Origin: Sperchopsis tessellata
Lineage: Eukaryota > Arthropoda > Insecta > Coleoptera > Hydrophilidae
DNA length: 34,922 nt
Assembly: GCA_033557685.1 (NCBI GenBank)
Contig: JAWQRN010000184.1
Coordinates: forward strand, 1 to 34,922
Reading direction: 5' to 3'
Positions 20,891-31,050 of the stretch are shown here, piece after piece. Below the pieces are notes generated by a model. It did no database searches and was not told the origin of the DNA. It worked only from the letters and a program-made list of their open reading frames with translations. Made by a program: the position numbers and the translations under genes. Each line of letters opens with the position of its first letter. Within the stretch, counting starts at the first letter, position 1.

Positions 20891-20895
20891 ATTCT

Positions 20896-21245
20896 ATTGG
20901 TGTTTTATTACATATAGGAAGTAATCAGAGAAATAAGACATAGGTTATATTGATTGGTGATATTTGATACATTGTTAAACAAGAAATAATTACACAATAA
21001 AAGTTATGTTGATTAACATACATAATACACAAATATACTAACATTAGTACATAATATAATTTTTACCATAAGCACAAATATGATTTTACTTAATAATAAT
21101 AAAATATGGCTTTACAATTCTAGCTAGCAGATCACAAGACAGAAGTAAATGATTTTTCACAATTATAATAACAATAGTATAGAATTATTAATTATACATT
21201 TAATTCAATATCAATTCTTTTTTCACAAATACAATAGCATTAGAA
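20896..21245. other. AT-rich stretch, nothing recognised
   Basis: No coding motif or repeat seen. Composition is extremely AT-rich. Confidence 0.4.
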
Positions 21246-21440
21246 TAAAATGTTTGGACCCCGTGTATTGTAGGAAAATGAACAGCAAGTGGCAGTAAAA
21301 CAACCCAATTCCAGTTAAAACATTGGATGCACTAAAATTCCTAAGTGTGATAGCCTACTCCCTAGCGTCGATCATTGGTCTTGACATCGGAAATAAGTAA
21401 ACATTAAATAACCAAATAAAAAGAAAACACATTCCACATA
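21246..21440 (+). repeat. SINE candidate, copy 2 (tRNA head missing)
   Basis: It matches the body of the SINE at 5719-5995: GGACCCCGTGTATTGTAGG, AACCCAATTCCAGTT, ACATTGGATGC and a similar A-rich tail (AAATAACCAAATAAAAAGAAA, here near 21405-21430). No tRNA-like boxes precede it, so it is 5' truncated. Confidence 0.6.
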
Positions 21441-22057
21441 TATAAATAAGTAAACAGCTAACAAATATTGAATTGATAGCAGGGTTGTCCACATATAATA
21501 TATAATAAATTAAGCTTTATTAAGTTTTATTCCTACCCCAAGCTTCAGTACCTGCCGTTATAAAGCTACATTTACAACCACTTCAATAGCAACAACTCGG
21601 GAGAATAGACAACTAAACGCACGATATGTGAACGCACGACAACTGAAGACTGAATACAAGTGTATCCACGGACAAGTGAATACAAGGATAACTAGCCACC
21701 CCGACAACTTAACATACGGATAATTGGAATGCACTAAAATACAACTAATAAAGAAATAGAATGTTATACAAAATCTACTGCTTTTAATTTTGCTTCATAA
21801 AAGGAAGTAAATATTGAATTTCTTCTCTCAAAAATGTTCACAAATATAGATATAATGTTTGAAAAGACCACGCCTACTTTCGGAAAAAAGTCTCTTGTGG
21901 CGAAGAACAATCCCGTTCGCTTTCTAGGTAAAGATACTCTATAGGGCCCGAACTCTTGGTTTGCATATGTTACATATTATAAATTTTATATAACCACAAC
22001 ATGACCCACAAGTTTAACTGAAGAACTAAAAAAAATAAATTTCGCCACTAAACGTTG
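21441..22057. other. stretch without recognisable genes
   Basis: Short direct repeats occur (GAATACAAG at 21652 and 21678; AACGCACGA twice near 21616-21639). The segment 21540-21740 is less AT-rich and might be an LTR or leader fragment, but nothing confirms this. Confidence 0.35.
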
Positions 22058-22059
22058 TA

Positions 22060-22655
22060 CAGGGTGATTCATTATATTGTGACCCACCTTAACTCTTTTG
22101 TTAGAAGAGGTATTAAAAAAGTTAAATATAAAAGTTGTAGGGTTTCATCGATATTTTTTAAATACTACTAAAAAACCGATTGCCTTAATATGTCACGTGA
22201 TATAAAAATAAAGGTCATTTTTTAAAGGAAATACTCAATATGTTTTTACATTTTCTTTTAGATTTTAGGGTTGATAAGTGTAGCTGTAAAAGTTTTTGAC
22301 ATATTGGGCCTTGAAAATGCTCTAAATATGCATTATGTTTATTACTGGCAGAGTTGCAGTAGGCTTTAGCTGATGATCTATGACACATAATTTCTTTATT
22401 ACCATTGTTGTTATTTGACATTTGTTAGTATGATTTCATCAAAATGGTTTACATAGAAGCCGAAAACTTTGAAATATTCTCCCTTTATTTAAAAACAATA
22501 AAAATAAAAAAGCTGCCAGAAGAGAGTATATAGCAGTATACCCAATTCGGCCTGCTCCCATTGAAAATACATTTTTCATTACTTATGGAAATTTGAGAGA
22601 TACTAGCAGTCGTGAAAGAAAAATACGTAGCACTAGAGCAAACGAGCATGATGAT
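22060..22655 (+). repeat. left long terminal inverted repeat
   Basis: It matches the reverse complement of 23978-24530, from CAGGGTG through TTAACTCTTTT, AAATACTACTA, ATGTCAAA-AACAAC (minus strand) and AGAGAGTATATAGCA to AAATTTGAGA(G/T)ATACTA. The minus-strand 68-residue frame at 22215-22421 lies in this arm; its counterpart in the other arm has early stops, so I do not call it a gene. Confidence 0.85.
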
Positions 22656-23520
22656 CTTGATGTTTTAATTCATTTTGAAGGTAACTGTGATAAAATTTAC
22701 TAATATAAAGAATAAAACTAAAATTATTTTTTTTCGCATCCCTAGTGTAAACATTTATTTTAAAAATAAGCCATTTTGAGATGTTTGACTATGTAAATAA
22801 ATTGTTTTAGAAAAAAAATGCTGAAACTAGGATACGTGCTGTATCATGTGAAACTCAAAAAAGATATTCAAGAATTCAAAGAACGCTAAAAAACATGAAA
22901 ATAGACCTTATAAATTGTTACCGGTTCAGGAGCTTACAGAAGATCAAAAGCGGAAAATATTGGAATTTTGCCAGCAAATGCTTCAAAGACTGGAAGAAAA
23001 CCCTAACTTGTTCAAACACATCTTATGGACAGATGAATTGTCGTTTTCTACAGCAGGAATTTTTAACAGAAAAAATAGATATTCGTGGGAGACCAAAACT
23101 AAACGAAAAAGAACAGTTAAAAAGTCCGGTAGAAAATCTATTAAAGTGTGGTGCGGAATTTCCCTGTAGGGGAAATATTGTTGGACCTACATTTTTTATT
23201 ATAATGTAACACGGGAAACATATCTAGACATGTTTCTTCCAGAGGTTGGACAGCTTTTAGATCAAAAATGTTTTGCTGAGGAGCTTCATCACATAACTGG
23301 GCAAAAGGGCGGAGCACCCCCACATAATGATTTGGAGGTTCGGGAATATTTGAACGGTCAATATGGTCATTTGAATTGGTAATAGCGGACCCATTCCATG
23401 GCTGCCAAACAGCCCTGATATAACACATTTAGATGCATTTTTGTGTGGATTTTTAAAAGACAATGTTAATAATAATTTTATTCAGAGTGTAGAAACTATT
23501 ATGAATTAAACAAGGGACAG
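22444..23520 (+). pseudogene. IS630/Tc1/mariner-type transposase, broken
   Basis: A probable start is ATG at 22444. The DNA-binding N-terminus follows (KKAARREYIAVYPIRPAP, ENTFFITYGNLRDTS, 22505-22610), then degraded sequence, KRYSRIQRTLKNMK (22858-22900), and the catalytic part: VQELTEDQKRKILEF, ILWTDELSFSTAGIF with the first catalytic aspartate (about 23020-23065), and SGRKSIKVWCGIS. After a frameshift come TYLDMFLPEVGQLL and GAPPH, where the aspartate before GAPPH is replaced. Finally NSPDITHLDAF holds the third aspartate (23405-23440). Spacing between the second and third acidic positions is about 36, as in insect relatives annotated as Tc3- or mariner-like. Several stops and frameshifts make it inactive. 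Exact subfamily unresolved. Confidence 0.85.
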
Positions 23521-23630
23521 CAATAACGCTGTTTCAAACTGCTACAAAATTTAAGAAGAAGATATTAACTTTGTGTTTTAAATAATGATGGGCATTTTTT
23601 ATAGTTTACAAACTCTCCCGAAAATAAGAG

Positions 23631-23975
23631 TTTGTTGCTTCCTTGGCCCCACATGAATGTATTATTTTGATATTTGATTAGATATTAAATTAACGTAATG
23701 ATTATTCAATTACAACATTGAAACATTGCGATACCTCTCATAATATGCTTACTCACGATCTTAAAACATATATACAAGGAATCAAACGTATATTCGTACG
23801 TGGGGTACAGCTAATTACTAACAACTGCAGTGCTGATGACGTCTTAATGACAGAAACACTACAATTCGGCTTTTTCCCAAAATTGTTCGATGCATATTTG
23901 ATTTATGTATTTAAATTATTGACTTGGTCGGTCTGCTTGAGATTTGATCTAATCAAATATGAAAATAATATAAAC
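23631..23975 (+). repeat. MITE candidate, copy C (left terminus present)
   Basis: It starts TTTGTTGCTTCCTTGGCC, the inverted counterpart of the end of copy A (4404-4449), and then follows copy B closely through GTAATGATTATTCAATT, CATTGCGATACCTCTCATAATATG (in two blocks) and GATGACGTCTTAATGACA. The right end is lost where the transposon's right arm begins at about 23978. The 105-residue open frame at 23718-24035 reads through the repeat and is not called a gene. Confidence 0.75.
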
Positions 23976-23977
23976 TC

Positions 23978-24530
23978 TCATGCAGTTGCACGTACTTTTC
24001 TTTTAAGATTGTTAGTATATCTCAAATTTCTATAAATATTCAAAAATGTGTTTTCATTGGGAGCTGGAAGATTTGGGAATAATGCTATATACTCTCTTCT
24101 TGCATCTTTTTTATTTAGTTTTAAAAATAAAGGGAAAATATTTTTAACTTTTCGGCTTCTATATTATGTTTGTATTTTGATGAAATAATACTAACGAATG
24201 TCAAACAACAACAACGGTAATAATGAAACAATATTGTCATAGATCATCAGCATATTTGAAGAATTTTCAAGACCCAATATGTCAAAAACTATTACTATTA
24301 GACCTATTAACCTTTATATATTTGAAATCAGAAAAAAGGATCTAAAAATATAGTGTTCCCTTTAAAAAAAATACCTCTTCCTATATCGCGTGGCCTATGC
24401 AGGTAATTGCTTTGTAGTAGTATTTAAAAAATATAGATGAAACCCTACAAATTTTGTATTTAACTTTTTTTATAACTCTTATAATAAAAGAGTTAAGGAG
24501 GGGGGGAGGGGGATAAAGTGAAACACCCTG
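23978..24530 (-). repeat. right long terminal inverted repeat
   Basis: Inverted counterpart of 22060-22655. On the minus strand it repeats the start of the transposase (KKDARREYIAL-like reading) in inverted orientation. A G-rich run (24495-24512) near the outer end is not matched in the left arm, where the corresponding sequence is GTGACCCACC. Confidence 0.85.
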
Positions 24531-24532
24531 TA

Positions 24533-25739
24533 CTATCTTATGCTATAGTGTAATATATCTGCTAAAGGGTAAATTAATATAAACAATTTTCTACTTCTAT
24601 TTATTCTTGATAATACACTTTCCTTTTGATGAATAAAACTAGTGTATATTCGGTAAAACGATATACTTACAAAATGAAACAAAAAAAAATTAAATAAGAT
24701 TTTACGTTAGTGTGTAATTCAGGGATTAATTTCTGCTTGATCGATGAAAGGATTGTCCGTTGTAAGTACATGCCGATAAGACTCTTGAATAATGTTTGTG
24801 TTTGTGGCTAGTAACGATTTCATAGCTCCGCTATTTTTTATCAGTATTGACTGTAATTTGAATAACTGACCGAAACGTCCATAGGTAACTAATAGCTTAA
24901 GCTATAGAATACAGCCATTTAACGGGATGATTAAATTCAAAAGCTGACTGCTACTAATCAAACATATATTTGCATTTTATTTATAAACAATGTGCATTGC
25001 GCTTGATATGATAATATAAACACGAATGTTTTCTTGAATTAAAGTACCTAAATTGGGAAAGGAAATCATAACGACACCTCCAAATCGAATAAATATTTAA
25101 AACTCTGCAATTCAAACAGATAGTGGAGCCCGTGTATTGGAAAAGTTCATGGTAATTTAGACGTATTTTACTGAATAATCTATCAAAGTTCCCTAAACAA
25201 CTCCTGATGAATAAATAAAGACCAATGAGGCACAGCTAAACATCTTAAGAGGACATCGCCTCCTTACGTACATTTAGCGGTGGTAGAGTAGAGCTACCTA
25301 AAAATTCTCACAACCACCCTCTTCGCATTTCCCAGTCTACCAGGGGAAGGAATCTCAAGTGCCATCCAGTCCACTTCGTCCTTAATGAACAAAACAATCT
25401 TACGTGTCCTAACGAGAACCCTTGCCGTACACCAAAGTAAATAACATTCCCACCACTCTTGTCTACTCTACTACGCTATGGCCTGCGACACTCGAGCAAA
25501 TACTTCCATGGCCTACTTTGTGACTTTTCGCTTCCATTTCGCACCCTCGCTCTGCCTAAAACAGCGCGACAACATTACATCTAATTACGTCACAGGTGAA
25601 ATATTAAGGGTTGATCCGCATTAGCGCTCCAGCGCCCATTAACACTACATTGACTGCATGTAGTCTTAAATTGTGTTTATTCAACAATAAATTAATTAAT
25701 ATTGCTTCCAATTGTACAGCAAATTATTAATTTTTTCTA
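24533..25739. other. long stretch without recognisable genes; short SINE fragment
   Basis: Near 25128-25142 the sequence GGAGCCCGTGTATTGG resembles the SINE body seen at 5840 and 21250, but only a short piece matches. The part 25200-25680 is less AT-rich than its surroundings and contains a 7-bp hairpin (25644-25664); it may be an old 5' leader of the jockey-type element whose Gag starts at about 25740. I recognise no protein in it. Confidence 0.4.
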
Positions 25740-26400
25740 TATAAAAGACCAGTAGAATTACTTTTCATGTTTTTTGAATAGCAGTTATATTTATAAATAC
25801 ATTTCATTTGTTAGGAATAATAAAGAAATATACAATTTGAAGGCTCTAAGCCAGAACAGTATACAAATTGAACCACCACACACGAAAAGAGCAATTATTC
25901 CGCAATGTATGAGATGCCAATAGTACGAACACTTAAAAATCTATTGTCACAAAACTACAAGTTGCATAAAGTGTGCAGGCAGTCACCTAATGAAAGATTC
26001 GATGCTCAAAACTCTCCACGATATATGAAATGCATATACTGCATTGCAGCTCATCCCTGTAACTACATGCAGCATTGTACATAAGAAACTGCAGCAACGA
26101 CTCTACTCAACAGTGAGAGAAAAAAAGACATTCGCCAGAAGCAGCAGTTTGCCATTTCCGCAAATACAACCTAAAATGTCGTTCGCATGAGTGGTTATAA
26201 GTTACCCAAAAACTGATAACCAGTCAGCAATAACAAATAATCAGCAATCCAACTAATGGAACAATCTAGAAGAAATGATTGTCAAACTTATAGGGCAGCT
26301 GGGCACTAATATGAATGTGCTAACCACTCTTATCAGAAAACTAGCTTCTCTAAAGGCAGAGAACTATCGATAACAATTGATGCAATTAATTTTGAACATA
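25740..26400 (+). pseudogene. jockey-type Gag (ORF1) with zinc knuckles, broken
   Basis: The plus strand encodes the C-terminal half of a jockey-type ORF1, an RNA-binding nucleocapsid-like protein. Visible are NNKEIYNLKALSQN (25815-25860), IIPQCMRCQQYEHLKIYCHK (first zinc knuckle, with glycine replaced by glutamate), CIKCAGSHLMKD (second), and KCIYCIAAHPCNYMQHC (third, 26025-26085, in a shifted frame). The tail follows with REKKDIRQKQQF (26115-26155) and EEMIVKLIGQLGTNMNVL, TTLIRKLASLKAEN (26270-26365). Three knuckles and this tail are typical of jockey-clade Gag. Frameshifts and stops separate the blocks. It is probably the 5' part of the element whose RT lies at 30220-31050. Confidence 0.8.
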
Positions 26401-26879
26401 TCTCAAACATATTATCGAATAAAATAAGTTCAATCTAATATTAATGGTTTCGTATCAATAAGCAAAACGCGAAAATAAAACAAGGAAGACCGTTTGCTAG
26501 GATTAATTTATTTTGTAATATGAGATTTAGTATAAATAATATGAAATGAAAACTTATAAATATTATATACAACGAAACCATGGGAACTAAATTAGGTAGT
26601 AAGAATTGTGTGAGCGGTACAAGAAGTTTACGTTAGCGCGATTCATTCACATGTTGTGTATAATTATTAATTATTATAGTTTCATTCAAATACATTGTGT
26701 TATAACGTTGTGTGTATTCCTAGCATATATTCTTATTCAGTACAACGACCATAGCTTCTTCGCTCTACCAGCTACGCCGAAAGACTATGCAACAATATCT
26801 CAATAAGTCAACAACTGGCCCATGTACAAAAAAATATTACAGATTAAATACATGTTTGCTTTATGAAGAAAATAAATCC
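26401..26879. other. stretch where a jockey endonuclease would be expected
   Basis: By position after Gag this should encode the start of ORF2, but I see no endonuclease motif. The 66-residue frame at 26606-26806 is hydrophobic and has no recognisable similarity. Confidence 0.4.
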
Positions 26880-27190
26880 AAAGAGGTACACAATCATATT
26901 TAGATTTAGCATCTAGCTACTCTGATTTTGAAAGAGTAAAACAAACCATCACTGCATAACAAGAGAGCTAACTGGGATCTAGTCACTAAGAAAAGGGTTG
27001 ACCTGACCTGACTACATTTTCCACTAAGAATAGTCAGATGTAAAATTAGCTATAGAATAACTAACTAGCAGCGTTAACTTACACACCGTCATTTAAAGCA
27101 AACCAAGCAGAGCAGTACCTCACTATTAAACAAAAATTATCGGAGAAAAGGCAATTGAGGATACAGTTTCTACACGACAGAAATAAAGAT
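26880..27190 (+). pseudogene. probable jockey endonuclease-RT linker remnant
   Basis: Weak but ordered similarities to the region between endonuclease and RT of jockey-type elements: LDLASSYSDFERVKQTIT (26905-26960), NWDLVTKKR (26970-27000), DVKLAIE-LTSS (27035-27075, with a stop) and KQKLSEKRQLRIQFLHDR (27125-27180). The frame shifts between blocks. The position between Gag and the RTE insertion supports the call, but each match alone is weak. Confidence 0.4.
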
Positions 27191-27435
27191 AGAAAATAAA
27201 CCGTGCGGGGTTTGCCAGTCCACCATCAGACGCCTCCCCAGGCCTCCTAAAAATAAGTGGTATATGAAATACTCGAGGTGAACCAAAACTGACACTGCAG
27301 CGTCTGTCCTAGAATGGGTGGCTGTAAACTAGGCACTTATTTGCCCTAGGGTCTAGAATAGGCTTTAAAGATTCAGAAGGCATTAGGAATCTACTATATT
27401 AAAGGTTCATAAGAACATCATAAGACAAATCAAAA

Positions 27436-28290
27436 ATGGCTACAAACGACTCCATAGATAAAGGTCATGGAAATCGGATTCCAAAAGCCGGCAGAGGAAG
27501 ACATCGTGGGGATTCCCAGGCCATCAACCAACGAAACACCCACACAACAAATATAGAAAGGCCACTAAATATACACAAACTAGAAATTAAAATCGTTACG
27601 TGGAATGTACGCACTCTTTGCCAACCGGACAAAATGCATAGCACCATACACGAAATGAAAAGGTTGGGACAAATCTGGCGAATGTCACATAAGCAATCAT
27701 AAAGTGTTCTACTCTGGAAGCAACAATGATAACCACCAACATGGAGTATGAATAATCATAAGTAAAGGCTTATCGAAATCTGTGACAAACTTCGTGCCAT
27801 TATCAGAAAGAGTAATCCTAATACAGATAAACACCAGTTCAGTCGAACCCAATATTGTACAGCTTTATGCACCTACCACAAAGAAATGCGACTTGGAAGC
27901 CTTCTACAACGCGTTAACAAAAATACTACGTACACTAAAACAACACAAAATTACGCTTGGAAGATTTTAACTTCAAAATATGAGAAGGAAGACTAGGAGA
28001 AATTAAAGGACCCCATGGACTAGGAACCAGGAATGAGAGTGGTGATAGACTCTGTATATTCGCGAAAGAACATAAACTGTATTTACTCAATGCCTTCAAT
28101 AAACTGCATCCTAGGAGGCTCTGCACATGGAAGCCACCAAGCGATGGACCGGATAACATTATAAGAAATCAAATAGATTTTATTTTAATTAACAAATGCT
28201 TCAGGAACTGTTGCATGTTTGTAAAAGCTTATCCAGGAGCAGACAACACCTCCGATCATAGCCTATTAACAGGTACATTTAAGCTGAAAT
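27436..28290 (+). pseudogene. RTE-A apurinic-like endonuclease domain, broken
   Basis: Starting at MATNDSIDKGHGNRIPKAG, the protein reaches KIVTWNVRTLCQP (27590-27625), the first conserved block of the endonuclease. After EMKRLGQIWR a short deletion and frameshift remove the block that normally holds the catalytic glutamate. SKGLSKSVTNFVPLSERVIL and INTSSVEPNIVQLYAPTTK (27760-27885) follow. The GDFN block is damaged (LGRF at 27955-27970). Then come GPHGLGTRNESGDRLCIF, PSDGPDNIIRNQIDFILIN (28135-28195) and TSDHSLLTG, whose SDH block (28251-28259) is intact. The endonuclease cannot be functional, but the domain order and family are clear. Confidence 0.85.
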
Positions 28291-30010
28291 TAAAAAGAAT
28301 AACACGAAGAAACAAGACTAAACACTGGGACAAAACACAGAGACTACATTTAAAGAACAAGCCAAACAATGCCTTAATGAAGGAATTAAGCAGGTAGAAG
28401 TAGAAACAAAATTCGAAGAAGAAATAACAACTTTCAATAAACCAATGACAACAACAAAAGAGCAACTCTTGAAACAAGAAACATAACAAAGATAACAATG
28501 GATGACATCTCACATATTGCTAATGATGGATAAAAAACGAGAAGCAAAACTAGCAAGCAAAGTAGAATATAACAACATACAGAGAGCTATAAGAAACGCA
28601 AAATGTAAAGAAATTAAAGAACTAAGAAAATACATGACAATTTCAATCTACATGAAAAAGTTAGAAAAGCAGAAGGCCTTTATAAAATAAGACCACCTGC
28701 TACTTTGATTGATGAGAATGGTGTTTGCATAACAGATAAACACAAAGAAATGGAAACGTGGCGGAATTACATTGCAGAACTATTTAAAGATAACCGAAAA
28801 GACATAGAAACACCAGAAGGTTTAACCGACCCACCTATCACGAAGGATGAAGTTAGGAAAGCAGTATCCCTTATGATGGAAGGTAAAGCGACGGGTCCCG
28901 ATGACACACATGGGGAGCTGCTAAAGGCAGTATCTCTTCAGAATGGCTCAAGTCTACTCTTTTAGAGATCCCCAAAAAATCGAATGCAAACAAATGCAGT
29001 GACTACAGAATGGTAAGTTTCATGAGCCACATGTTGAAGATCTTCTCTAAAATAATCCACCAGCGGCTGTATTACACTATATGAACAACATATGGGACCT
29101 ACTCAGTTCGGATTCCGAAAAGCAACAGGAACTCGAGAGGCACTATTCTGCACCCAGGTACTTATCTAACACTGCAGGGATGTAAATTTTGACGTGCATG
29201 TATGCTTCATAGATTATCAAAAAGGTTTTAATAAAGTACAACTATAATCTCATCAACATAATAAGAACCTCCTCATCGTAAGAAACTTGTACCGAAACCA
29301 AACAGCTCACATAAAACAAAAACAAATATATCAGTAGCTATACAAATCCAACGTAGAGTGAAACAGGGATACATCCTGTCCCCACTATTGTTTAACATCT
29401 ATTCCTCGACAGAATGGACAAATAATTAACAACATAAAATACGCCGGCGAAATAGTGGTACTCGCAGAAAACCTCGAAGGCCTACAAGAGATTATGAATA
29501 AAATTACTCAAATAAGTCAAGAATTCGGCATTGACATAAACACAAAAAAAATAAAATATATGGTAGTGAGCAAAAACACCGTACCATACGGCCAATTGTT
29601 TATCAACCAAACAGCCATAGAAAAAGTCAAAACTTTCACTTACTGGAGGCCTACGAGATGTGGGTGTACAGACGCCTACTGAGAATATCCTGGACGGAAA
29701 ATGACACAAATAAGAGAGTCCTAGAACAACTCGACAAGAGAATGGAAATTATGAACATAGTAAAACGTAGAAAACTCGAATATTTGGGACACGAGAAACC
29801 AGCAGCACTACGGAGTACTCCGTTGGTGCTACAGTGAAAGGTGGATAGAAGAAGAGGCCCATGTAGAAGGAGTATATCATGGTTAAAGAACCTGAGGACA
29901 TGGTTTTCAACAACTACCACGGGATTGTTTAGAGCCATAGTGAACAAAGTCAAGATAGCCTTGATGGTCGCTGACATCTGGCAACGGATTGGCACGTGAA
30001 GAAGAAGACG
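28291..30010 (+). pseudogene. RTE-A reverse transcriptase and C-terminus, broken and internally deleted
   Basis: Blocks in order: MTSHILLMMDKKREAKL and YNNIQRAIRNAKCKEIKELR (28502-28630); YKIRPPATLIDENGVCI (28675-28730); EMETWRNYIAELFKDNRKD; GKATGPDDTHGELLKAV (28880-28930); IPKKSNANKCSDYRMVSF (28965-29020); HMGPTQFGFRKATGTREAL (29090-29145); a VCFIDYQKGFNKV block with the aspartate of D-Y (29200-29235); KQGYILSPLLFNIY (29360-29402); YAGE (29440-29451) where YADD is expected, so a catalytic aspartate is lost; and EGLQEIMNKITQISQEFGID. At about 29646 the sequence jumps from TFTYW to YEMWVYRRLLRISW, a deletion of about 75 codons of the thumb. The C-terminus (EIMNIVKRRKLEYLGH, SWLKNLRTWF) runs to about 30000. 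Confidence 0.85.
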
Positions 30011-30219
30011 AAGAAAGTATGTAAGGAGTAGAAATTCTCCTAGAAATAAAAATACAAACATGCCTGGGACACCTAACACCTACTGAAATAAGGGACTAGA
30101 AGACTTGATCGCAACAATATACCCACCAGTCATGGATGAAATAATCAATAAGCAAAAATGATCAAGAAAAGGTAAAATATGATAAAATTTAAATATAAAA
30201 GCTAATAATTGTTACAGAT

Positions 30220-31050
30220 AACCGAATTTGATTTTCGCAAAAAAACTTGCATCATCGAACAAGTTCATAGAATTATCAACAAAATTAACAGACTTGAAAG
30301 CGAAAACATATTACTCAGCTGCCTTCTAGGTTATCCGAAATTTGGCGTACAGATTTGCCCAAAAACTAAAGAAGAGCCTACCTAACCCTCATTACCAACT
30401 CAATTAATCCTGCCTGATTAATGGTATCTTCCTCATAAAACAAAACCATAGATTTTATACCCTAGAACTCCTCTTTTACGTTTTATATATAACATGAATA
30501 ACTTGCAGACGACCTGCTGAACTGACATTCCTGTTTACCCTGCAATGAATTAATATCCAAGAATGTCATTTCTCATTTCGTAAATAAACAAGTCTACTAG
30601 ACAGTATTAATAACTTAACATATCTAGGCATGCATCTAGATAGAATGTAATAGAGATTAGGGGCCTCTAATTAAACCAAATACAGTGGACGCAACTCTGA
30701 ACTATTCTTGGATAACAAGGTGCTTTATAAAATGATCATCAAATCAGTGTGGGCCTATGGAATACAGCTTTGTGGAACCGATAGCAACGTCATCATCGTA
30801 ATAGTGCAGAGATAACAGAACAATCATCGACTCTACCAGAAATAGAGTTATATAGCGAAACATTCCAAGTGGTTCAGTAAACGAGGTGATCATCCCATTT
30901 AGTACAAAATATAGCAAAAAACTGACAGTGGCCCCAGTGTGCGTTATTCATGCTGCGACGACTTAAGAGGAGTATGCCTGCTGATCTAACAAGCAAACTG
31001 AATGATGTGCTGAAACATAGATATAGTTAATATTCTTCAGAAATGATACA
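30220..31050 (+). pseudogene. jockey-type reverse transcriptase relic
   Basis: FRKKTCIIEQVHRIINKINR (30230-30290) matches the jockey RT block before the first catalytic aspartate; the F-L-D-V block is destroyed nearby (30315-30340). A faint SLPNPHYQL-like segment follows (30370-30400). After much decay, YLGMHLDRM (30620-30650) and LDNKVLYKMIIKSVWAYGIQ, LCGTDSN (30710-30790) match the thumb region, and DLTSKLND near the end matches the C-terminus of jockey ORF2. The catalytic Y/F-ADD block was not found. Orientation and family match the Gag at 25740-26400, and the RTE-A insertion lies between. Confidence 0.7.

Larger units (their letters stand above)
22060..24530 (+). mobile_element. Tc1/mariner-superfamily transposon with very long inverted repeats
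   Basis: The ends read CAGGGTG and CACCCTG and are flanked on both sides by TA (22058-22059 and 24531-24532), the hallmark of Tc1/mariner insertion. The inverted arms are about 595 and 553 bp (22060-22655 and 23978-24530). Between them lie the rest of a transposase pseudogene and a MITE copy. Since the left arm includes the first part of the transposase gene, the right arm carries an inverted second copy of that coding part. Confidence 0.85.
27200..30030 (+). mobile_element. RTE-type non-LTR retrotransposon A, decayed
   Basis: A leader of about 235 bp (27200-27435) is followed by a single long coding region with endonuclease then RT, as in RTE elements. The 3' end near 30010-30030 is a purine-rich GAAGAAGAAGACGAAG stretch after the last coding block. 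It lies between parts of a plus-strand jockey-type element (Gag and linker before, RT after), so it probably inserted into that element. Target duplications were not found. Confidence 0.8.

Noticed and set aside
22215..22421. 68-residue frame starting MSNNNNGNKE in the left arm of the long-armed transposon
   Set aside because: The matching sequence in the right arm has stops soon after the start, so coding is not conserved.
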